From Gracilimonas sp040882225 (GTDB lineage: Bacteria; Bacteroidota; Rhodothermia; Balneolales; Balneolaceae), in assembly GCA_040882225.1 (NCBI GenBank), contig JBBEBR010000022.1:505561-569560 (forward strand): a stretch of DNA of 64,000 nucleotides, read 5' to 3'. Below, in pieces: positions 18,713-26,200 of this stretch (positions are counted from its first letter, which is position 1; each line of letters begins with the position of its first letter). Below the pieces are notes generated by a model. That model had not been told where the DNA came from, ran no database searches, and was given only the letters and a program-made list of their open reading frames with translations. Position numbers and translations under genes: made by a program.

Positions 18713-18928
18713 AATCGAGGGTTATTTTATTAATCTGTAAAAAATTATTGAAGTAATGCCTGCTGTCCAAGTTAGAGTGTTTTAATTAAGGGAGTCTAAT
18801 TTTTTACTTGAATCTTAAATGGCGGGCTAATTTTAAATCGGACGATAATAAAGAAAGGATTTATGAAAAAATTATAGAATATCTTAATGATTCCAACGAG
18901 AAATATTATACAATTATAAAAATGATTT

Positions 18929-19456
18929 TTAATCGAAATCAATGCTTAAAATAATATTACCTGAATACATGCCATTCGTAATATTACCCACATCTATAAT
19001 CCCAAAAACATAGATATAAAGTTCTTTCCATATCTCATTTGTATAGGTTTCGGCTGTGCGTTCATGTACAGATATGTAGCCATTATTACCATTCAAAAGC
19101 ATAGCATCTGAATAAGAGTTTGTACCCATGTTATTATAGGCCATACTGAGGTCCAATGTAATACGATCATCAATTCGGGTATCAGAATGAGAGAGGTATT
19201 CAGGATATTGCAGGCTTAGATATACATTTTGAGTATGAAAGGCACGAATTTTAAAAATTCCCATATTAACATCACCCAGGCTAATATTAGTACGGCCGGA
19301 ATTGGTAACTATATTACCAAACTCAAGGTTCTGTTCAATAGTGGCACTAAGTTCAGGTTCTACTTTTAATTGTATATTTACAAACTGACCTTTTACCGGA
19401 TTTTGAATACCTGTAAAAATTAAAAGGGCTAATATTTTTATAGGCATTTTAATCAT
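18929..19456 (-). CDS. DUF4402-like subunit protein (paralogue)
   Basis: 175 residues; hydrophobic N-terminus ends near residue 23 (PVKGQ|FVNI). The mature chain has 'SATIEQNLEFGNIV' near its start and ends 'NGMYSGNIILSIDFD', the same closing strand as its neighbours. The last third is most similar to that of the preceding gene ('YIYVFGIIDVGNI' against 'YLYIYGSINVGNI'), so the pair arose by duplication. Its ATG at 19456 overlaps the stop of the preceding gene; another ATG at 19447 lies just after that stop. Probably a minor or adaptor subunit of the same appendage. Confidence 0.72.
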   Translation of the reverse strand: MIKMPIKILALLIFTGIQNPVKGQFVNIQLKVEPELSATIEQNLEFGNIVTNSGRTNISLGDVNMGIFKIRAFHTQNVYLSLQYPEYLSHSDTRIDDRITLDLSMAYNNMGTNSYSDAMLLNGNNGYISVHERTAETYTNEIWKELYIYVFGIIDVGNITNGMYSGNIILSIDFD

Positions 19457-20102
19457 AGCTGATATTTACAGTTATATTTGCGCTATAGATGCCAGCGTCT
19501 ATATTTCCAACATTTATGGATCCATAAATATAAAGGTATGCCGTTCTCATTTGTGCTGCAAGATCATATCCTTCGTATACCGGAGTTGGGGGAGGGCCGG
19601 GTGGTTCATTCCCGCGCTGTTCAATCGGAAATCGAGCTAATGCAGAGTTTCCAGCTGTTGTCATTAAGTTTGCATGATTTATATTTTCAGGACCGCGGTT
19701 GGTGTATGCCGCTTCCAAGTTAAAAGCTATTCTGCAAGATGCATTCGTTACGCAGCCTAAATCACCGTTTAACAGGAGGTACTCATCCGCAATAATTTCC
19801 ACAGTAACATCTAAATATTTAATGCCTTCAATGGTTATGATTTTTGCATCGGCTATTGGGATCGTTCTTAGGCCTTCATTCACCAGAATAAGTCCAAATT
19901 CCAGTTCTTCGGCGGGATTTAAATGAGATGCTGTTACAGAATAACGGCTGCTATAAGATTCAAAATCAATTTCTTGTGAGAAGGTGTGAGCAGAAAATAT
20001 AAAAAGAAGAATAAAAGGAGGGAGTATGAATTTCAATTTCAGTCGGGGGGGGGACTTGACAAAAAAGTAAATAGCAAAACCTGTAAAGCTGAAATTTTTC
20101 AT
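19449..20102 (-). CDS. DUF4402-like subunit protein with C9 tract in its signal region
   Basis: 217 residues from the ATG at 20102, which follows the previous stop by one base (TAATATG); an ATG at 20117 inside the previous gene is less likely. The N-terminus is unusual: 'MKNFSFTGFAIYFFVKSPPR' and then a second, ordinary-looking signal sequence 'LKFILPPFILLFIFSAH' ending SQ|EIDF. Nine consecutive C (20045-20053 on the plus strand as G) encode 'SPPR' between them. The body has one Cys pair (GCVTNASC) and a Pro-rich insert 'PPGPPPTPVYEG', and ends 'GIYSANITVNISYD'. The larger size and insert suggest a tip or adaptor subunit. The C9 tract could make expression phase variable. Confidence 0.72.
   Translation of the reverse strand: MKNFSFTGFAIYFFVKSPPRLKLKFILPPFILLFIFSAHTFSQEIDFESYSSRYSVTASHLNPAEELEFGLILVNEGLRTIPIADAKIITIEGIKYLDVTVEIIADEYLLLNGDLGCVTNASCRIAFNLEAAYTNRGPENINHANLMTTAGNSALARFPIEQRGNEPPGPPPTPVYEGYDLAAQMRTAYLYIYGSINVGNIDAGIYSANITVNISYD
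20045..20053. repeat. G9/C9 homopolymer inside a subunit gene
   Basis: Nine G on the plus strand (nine C in the coding strand), the longest G/C run I see in an otherwise AT-rich window. Losing one C gives an immediate TGA after the tract; gaining one gives a stop about 25 codons later. Only the 9-base length keeps the subunit in frame with the upstream ATG. Confidence 0.85.
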
Positions 20103-20103
20103 A

Positions 20104-20601
20104 TTAGATGTAATCAATTTCTATGGTAAAATCTCCTTCATAACTTCCCGGTTGTACATTTTCCAAGTTAACGCGGCCACCTATCCAAATGTAATGTCGA
20201 CCTTCACCATTAAAATTCAAATTCCTGTTGTCGTTGTTTAATAATTCAGATGTAGACTGATTTTCTTCTGTGTTAGCAGATATCTCATATAAAAAAGTAA
20301 GAGAGCCCATTCCCTCTGAATGAGTTAGTTCGTGTTCTGATAGATAGGTGAGGCGAAATTCTGCTTCTGGTGTGCCTACGGCTATTAAAAATGCGGCATC
20401 AAGACTATTTACGGGATTTACATAAATCTCTCTTTGCCCGGGTTGGATATTACCAAACTGCATTGAGTTTACGGTCACTAACTCAATTGATTGCACAACC
20501 CTGGCGTGTACATTTATATCCGCAGTGATTTCAACTTCCTGTGCGTGGGCATTTATTAAAGAAAAAAGTAGCGCTATTCCTAAAGAAAAAAACCTGAACA
20601 T
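20104..20601 (-). CDS. DUF4402 protein, pilin-like subunit (first of three overlapping genes)
   Basis: 165 residues; signal peptide to ~20 (INAHAQ|EVEI). The mature start 'EVEITADINVHARVV' closely resembles that of the 18182-18712 protein (EVEISANVVNAISVV). It continues with 'VNSMQFGNIQPGQ' and ends 'QPGSYEGDFTIEIDYI', the clearest DUF4402 pattern of the set. It heads a run of three tightly spaced or overlapping subunit genes (20601 to 18929). Role: structural subunit of the chaperone-usher-like appendage, by context and family. Confidence 0.8.
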   Translation of the reverse strand: MFRFFSLGIALLFSLINAHAQEVEITADINVHARVVQSIELVTVNSMQFGNIQPGQREIYVNPVNSLDAAFLIAVGTPEAEFRLTYLSEHELTHSEGMGSLTFLYEISANTEENQSTSELLNNDNRNLNFNGEGRHYIWIGGRVNLENVQPGSYEGDFTIEIDYI

Positions 20602-20709
20602 TTCATCCTATTTTATTAGTCAGAAAGTTCAAGCTTATTGAGCTCTTATACCAGTTAATTAATTTTAATTAGAGGAAGATAATAGGTATATCGGAAGCTA
20701 AATCTTGTG

Positions 20710-21822
20710 TCAGTTACTTACAAAATTAGTCCCCTCTGAACTCACTACTTTGGTATACCTATTTTGGCTAACAGCGTTAGCAGCGGCCATTTTGGCAAAA
20801 TCCTCTCCATCGCAGTCATAATTAATTTCTATGTTTCCGCCTAACTCAATGTCTATGGGATTCTCATTGTCAGATGTTTGACCCACCAACACGGAGCCAT
20901 TAATAGTTGGTGTTCCTCTTCCATCAAATAATTGGGCGTTCTCAAAAATTACTAAGCCATTAAATTCAAAATTCCCCCGGATCGTTAAAGAGGTACCGGC
21001 CGAGTCATAACTCATATAGGCGTTATCCTGAATCACCATTATTCCATAACCCTGACTTTGTTGTCCGGTTAGTTTCACATCCCCATCTATGAAGAATATC
21101 CCGGGTTCTTCTTCTGTTCCTAAAGTACCGCTGTAGTCAGAGTCAACTGTAATAGCATTACCGGAATTTTTGAGGCGTTCTATAAGCTCATCTGTTGGTT
21201 CATAGTTAAGAGTGGAATCTACCGCAACTTCACCATCCATATTAAGATTTTCGTTATTGTCCAGATCGTCTTTAGTTTCTTGATCGCTGGTAACAATTGC
21301 CGGTTTATCTTCACAGTGATCTGCAGTACCATCAATTGAATGAGCATTACCATCTGCAGTTATACTTCCAAACCCGGTTGGGAACTGGAGAGCACCGCCG
21401 AAATCCGGCACTAATCCACTAAAACGCCCTTTTAGAAAAACAGTGACTACCTCGGCCTGTAAAGAATCTGTTCCGCCGAAAATAGGTTGAGTTGCCCGGG
21501 AAACGATACGAAGAGAGTCATCATCCCAGTAATTATTAGCAGAAACATCATTCAAAGCATCAATATAAAGTTCAAAATTTCTGCCCTCAATACTTCCGGT
21601 CCAGGGATTATCTTTATCATAAGTAGTCATCCAAGTGTCATCTTTGTTTATTTCCTGCATGGCCATTTGTATAGCTGTATGTGCTGTATTTTTTGCCATA
21701 GTGAACTCGGCATAATCCACGGTCTTTTCTGTCAGCATCCTGCCTTGATCGGAGGTACTAATGCTAATAAAACCAATTGAAATAAGAGCTGCGGAACATA
21801 TAATTAACATTGCTCGACCCAT
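20710..21822 (-). CDS. PilX-like membrane-anchored protein, leaderless pilin type
   Basis: 370 residues. The very short N-terminus is followed by one hydrophobic helix (~4-22, 'MLIICSAALISIGFISIS') and an amphipathic helix ('AKNTAHTAIQMAMQEINK'), the layout of minor type IV pilins such as PilX. No basic prepilin leader with G|FxxxE is seen. The C-terminal part (~150-340) is a beta-helix-like 'GDVKL', 'GNFEFNGLVIFENAQ', 'GSVLVGQ' region of the kind found behind PilX N-termini. Third of three co-directional pilin-like genes, 14 bp after the second. Surface or pilus-tip role is inferred. Confidence 0.55.
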   Translation of the reverse strand: MGRAMLIICSAALISIGFISISTSDQGRMLTEKTVDYAEFTMAKNTAHTAIQMAMQEINKDDTWMTTYDKDNPWTGSIEGRNFELYIDALNDVSANNYWDDDSLRIVSRATQPIFGGTDSLQAEVVTVFLKGRFSGLVPDFGGALQFPTGFGSITADGNAHSIDGTADHCEDKPAIVTSDQETKDDLDNNENLNMDGEVAVDSTLNYEPTDELIERLKNSGNAITVDSDYSGTLGTEEEPGIFFIDGDVKLTGQQSQGYGIMVIQDNAYMSYDSAGTSLTIRGNFEFNGLVIFENAQLFDGRGTPTINGSVLVGQTSDNENPIDIELGGNIEINYDCDGEDFAKMAAANAVSQNRYTKVVSSEGTNFVSN

Positions 21823-21836
21823 TGTAAATCACCTTT

Positions 21837-22460
21837 TTATTTGTCAAGATTGCTTGGAGAAAATCGTTTTTCCCATGCAGAGCGTATATATCGGGCATTT
21901 CCACCCGTATAGATAGGTTCTGCACTTTGTAATTCTATTGCAAAATATAGTTGTTTGATAGAGTCTCTTAATGCCGCGCTAACCGGAGTAGACAAAAACT
22001 CCCCGTCTTCCGGTAAGGTAGATAATCCGTGTTCATCGAAATACCATATTTGAAAACGAGTTACTCCTAATTTGATTTCTGTAACTTCTTCTACACCATC
22101 TTTCTCCACTTTGCGCAGCAGAATTTTGTCAGCAGGATTTTTTGTTACGCTTACCGGTGCATCTGTCAGCTGCCAGGTTATCAATTCCGGATTTCCTGGT
22201 GTATGGCGGTCAATTTTGCGATAAAATTTTATGGTAGAAGAATCAGCACTGATAATAATTTGAGAAGTGGGATTATAAAGGTCGTAACCCATATTTGGAA
22301 TATCATCATATATCATCTGTGTAATAGTAGCGACCTTTTCTCTGGTAATTTGCGTCAGAGTTAGTTCGGCGCTGCTGTTTGAGACCCTGTTATTCATCAT
22401 CAGCATTGAAACAAGGATAATTCCCGCGATAATATAACTGGTAATAATTCCTACATTCAT
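21837..22460 (-). CDS. PilW-like protein, leaderless pilin type
   Basis: 207 residues. N-terminal helix 'IITSYIIAGIILVSMLMM' starts at residue ~5 and continues as a soluble helix ('LTQITREKVATITQMIYDDI') followed by 'PNMGYDL', which recalls PilW ('I..DLR.AGY...'). The rest is a beta-rich globular domain. No prepilin peptidase motif. It sits 12 bp after the first pilin-like gene and 14 bp before the third, so the three are one operon. Possibly minor pilins of a type IV-like filament or pseudopilins; homology is judged only from architecture. Confidence 0.55.
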   Translation of the reverse strand: MNVGIITSYIIAGIILVSMLMMNNRVSNSSAELTLTQITREKVATITQMIYDDIPNMGYDLYNPTSQIIISADSSTIKFYRKIDRHTPGNPELITWQLTDAPVSVTKNPADKILLRKVEKDGVEEVTEIKLGVTRFQIWYFDEHGLSTLPEDGEFLSTPVSAALRDSIKQLYFAIELQSAEPIYTGGNARYIRSAWEKRFSPSNLDK

Positions 22461-22472
22461 GAAATTTGCCGG

Positions 22473-22988
22473 TTAATCTGCATAATAATTTCGTATAAAT
22501 TCCAGCTTATACGTTTTTAATTCATCTGAATTATTCCGCAGAAATTCACTTGTTATAAGTACTTCAATCTTCTTAAAAGTAGATTTTTCTGTGGTATATT
22601 CTAAAGTTTCTTCATCTACATAAAATACATCAACATCGATGGTATAATTTCCGTGCTGAGTTTGTGCTATTTCTGAATGGCCGTTATAATCGTCAAAATC
22701 ATTGTAATATCTGCGTGAGGCTTCCCCGTCGCCTCCTAATGTATTGGCATCGGTAAAGCTATCCGGGATAGTTGTGGGGGGAAGTTCATTGCCTACAGTT
22801 ACCTCGTCAAAATCTTTCGTATGTGCTTCTTCAATAATTTCCTGCCCTAAAGCAATCACTTCCTGCTCCAGTTCGCCTTCAATCTGCATTAAAGTGTTTC
22901 TGTGGATCATTCTGTTGGCATTCAATAAAATTGTTGAAAAAATAATCATCGCGGCCATTATTTGGATTATTTCACTATAACTGGTCAT
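22473..22988 (-). CDS. PilV-like protein, leaderless pilin type
   Basis: 171 residues. N-terminal hydrophobic helix 'IIQIMAAMIIFSTILLNA' followed by an amphipathic helix 'GELEQEVIALGQEIIEEA', then a small acidic beta-domain ending 'YKLEFIRNYYAD'. The shape resembles minor pilins or pseudopilins, but the leader peptide and glutamate-5 rule are not met. First gene of a three-gene unit on the minus strand; upstream is a 212-bp gap to the giant adhesin gene, which probably holds the promoter. No confident family name can be given. Confidence 0.5.
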   Translation of the reverse strand: MTSYSEIIQIMAAMIIFSTILLNANRMIHRNTLMQIEGELEQEVIALGQEIIEEAHTKDFDEVTVGNELPPTTIPDSFTDANTLGGDGEASRRYYNDFDDYNGHSEIAQTQHGNYTIDVDVFYVDEETLEYTTEKSTFKKIEVLITSEFLRNNSDELKTYKLEFIRNYYAD

Positions 22989-23200
22989 AAGCGGAATTTT
23001 TTAATTCTTGGGATCAAAGTATTAAAATTTTTTAATAATGCAACATTTTTAATTTTATTGTTTTATGAATTCTAAAACACAAGAGAAAAAAAGCAGTATT
23101 TGTTACACAAATTACGTAATAACTTCTTAGCCGGATTGGTTAATGAGAAACAGGAACCATCTATTTGGTAGATATGGCTATCTGTGGCTAACTTCATCTA
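22989..23200. other. AT-rich gap between adhesin and pilin-like genes
   Basis: 212 bp with no ORF of note. It probably contains the promoter of the three pilin-like genes (minus strand) and the 3' end of the adhesin transcript. I see no clear terminator stem. Confidence 0.4.
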
Positions 23201-26200
23201 TCACTTAATAAGGGTAAGTTTTTTGACAATACGATTATTTTGTGCCTGGAAAATCGCAAAGTAAACACCACTGGCCATTGAGTTAGCATTCCAATTAACT
23301 CTATGATACCCAGCGGGATAACGATCATTAACAAGTGTGGCGGCCTTTCGGCCAAGGATATCAAATATATTTATTGACACCGGGCCTTCAAGAGGTGTCG
23401 CAAACTCAAAAGTAGTTTGGGCATTAAAAGGATTAGGATAATTATTTGATAGTTGAAAAGTATCTGGCAGCCCTTCAGCGTCGTCACCCGGTTCTATTCT
23501 CAGTACAAATCGGGCATTTTGAGCCTTTGCTTTAGATTTAGTTACTAACTTATAGGAGGCAGGAGCTTGTTTAGCGGCTGTTTTATTAGAGGAAGCCTGT
23601 AATCTAAAACTATAATCATCTGGTTCAAGAAGGCTGAATGTTTTGTCGAACTGTTTATCAACAAGAGAAATTTCCCATCCAGAAGGTATATTTTCGACAC
23701 CATTCCAACTTAAATCAACTTCTCCTTCTACGGGTTTGCCTGAAATAAATCCCCCAATATGAATAGGAATTTCTATAGGAATTCCAAAATTACGGGGCAT
23801 GTTGTTTATAGCTAATTCCGTCCCGTCTTTTAACAAAGAAAAAAGTTCCAGGTAGGTGTCCGAATTAAAAGGCAGCAGCCTGTACGCATCAAAACTATCT
23901 TTTCCGGTGCTTCCTCCTGAGGAAAATGAGATGTGAGTCATTTTTTCCATGCCGGAAGCTTTTAACGCTAATTCGATAACAGGTTCGCCGGCACGTTCTT
24001 TTTTAAAAATGCCACCTGTTGTCTTGGAGGTCTTATTCACTTTTAGTGAAGGGGAGCCGTTACCATTAGCTTTTACCCAAAAAGCTTGAAATGGAGATAC
24101 CGTCCCATCTCCGAGCGAGCCTGTTGTTCCGTTCCAAACCAGATAATCATTTGTGGAAGGATCCCATACATAAATAGCATTATCCATATTCGTTTTGGTC
24201 CAGTTGCCATCATCCCAGTCAATGGTTGCCATAAAAGGATTTCCCACCAGGTTCCAGCCGGTATCCGCTGAGGCAGAATAGGTAACCGGAAATGTGAAGT
24301 CTGTTCCATTTCCATCATTTTCTTCTCCTTGAATTTCTAAAGTGTCGGGCAAAGCTTGATTATAGCGCCCATCATCGGGAACATCATCAAAAAAGAACAC
24401 AAAGTACCCGCCGCCTGTAGTAACTGTATTTGAAGCATTGCCGGGAGCCCTCCAGCGTTGATTATCGGTGCCCGGATAGGTTTCATCATAATAAAGAACG
24501 TTGGGTTGCAAGGTATCTCCCGGTTCGGTTCCGGTGCTGTAAAAAGCTCCTGGATATCCTTGAGTGATTGCGCCATCCAGAAAATCATCAAAGGATGAAA
24601 TAAGCGGTGCGGAAAGAAGCCGCCATCCACGATTTCCACTTATTTCTCTCTGCATCCTGATATTTGAAGTGTTCCCCGACTTTTTATTGCTCACAAAACT
24701 ATTTCCCGAGGCAATAGTTAAAAATCCATTTGTTATAAAAAGAGTATCAGTTACGGTAAGGTCATTATTCACGATTGCCCCCTCTGGATTATCCAATGTG
24801 AAGCTTTTGATATTATTTATGCCATTTATCTCTTGAAGTTGAGACCCCACTAAATACACTGAGGTATTGATTAAAGTGAAATTGGTTCCCGTTATGTTCC
24901 CGCTGAAATTAAAAGTTGAATTGTTGGCAACTAATTCTCCGGTTACTGTAATATTACCAAGAGCTACTAATTTTGAGCCGGCAGTCATTGTTAGGGTATT
25001 TCCAGTTTCGATATTTATTTCAGAGAAAGCTTCCAAATATCCATTGCTTGAGATGTTGTTTTGAATATTTAAAATATCTGAAGTGAAATCACCTTCCAAA
25101 AACTGGGTTGAACTCCCAATAAGATTGACGACCGATGAACCTGATATAAAATTGGATATTTTAGAATCGCCCGCAAGATTTATAATGCTGTTATTCCCCG
25201 AAAAACTGCCTAAGCCTGATATTTCCGAATTAATTGTGATTTCACGGCCTGTGACAGCAACATTCCCACCTGATTGTATAGTTAAAAAATCAATAACCGG
25301 ATCTTCACCATCAATAATCGGATAATATGTGGCACCGCTTTCTACAATAATTACCTGGCCTGTTGCGGGAAGCGATCCCAAGCTCCAGTTGCCGGCAGTA
25401 CCCCAATCTGTACGGGATGCAGGATTTCCACCGCCCTCTCCCTGCCACACATTGAATTGTGTGATCACAACTTGAGCATTATCAGTGATAACTTCAGAAT
25501 TTACAGTTCCGGTAATAGTTGCTGTTGTGGATGCCAGCCCGGCAGTTAAAGTGGCTGAATAGGTTCCATTTAAGTTATCTGTAACACTACTCAGGCTTCC
25601 CGATGTTGAACTTAGGGTAACGGCATCTCCTCCGGTAGAAAGATTATTCCCATAGGAATCTTTTAGTTGTACAGTAATGGTTGCATTATCAATGCCATCA
25701 TTTTGAAGGTAGCTTTGGGATGAGGTTATGGTTGAAGTTGTTTCGTCAGCAACATTGGGATTTACTATAAAACTATTGCTGCTTCCTGTTTCGGTTGAAG
25801 CAGATTTTCGGGCAGAAATTGTTGTGGGCCCAATAGATGTGATCGTAACTGCATGGGCCAAAAGTACACCATTGCTAAAAGTAGCTGTTGTGCCACTTCC
25901 TGAGAATAGAGTGCCGGTTGAGGTAATATTTACAGTTGATCCGGTTCCATTAAATGTAGTTACAATATTATTGAAAGCATCTTTGGCAGTAATCTTAATG
26001 TTGAAAGGCGTTCCGGCTGTTTGACTGCCAATTGAACCACCACCTTCAGTTTCAATCAAAAAAGTAGCAAGTTCATTAAATGTAAAAGTAACTATTGGGT
26101 TTCCTGAGGTGATGGGGGAAGAGTTTACCGTTGCTGAAATTTCAGTTGACCCTACATTATTAGGCGCGATGAGAGTTGCAGAATACGTTCCATCAGAATT

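Noticed and set aside
20045..20053. G9 run as simple sequencing error
   Set aside because: Not excluded, but the coding frame is intact across it with a coupled upstream ATG and an intact downstream protein, so it is reported as a real tract to be checked in reads.
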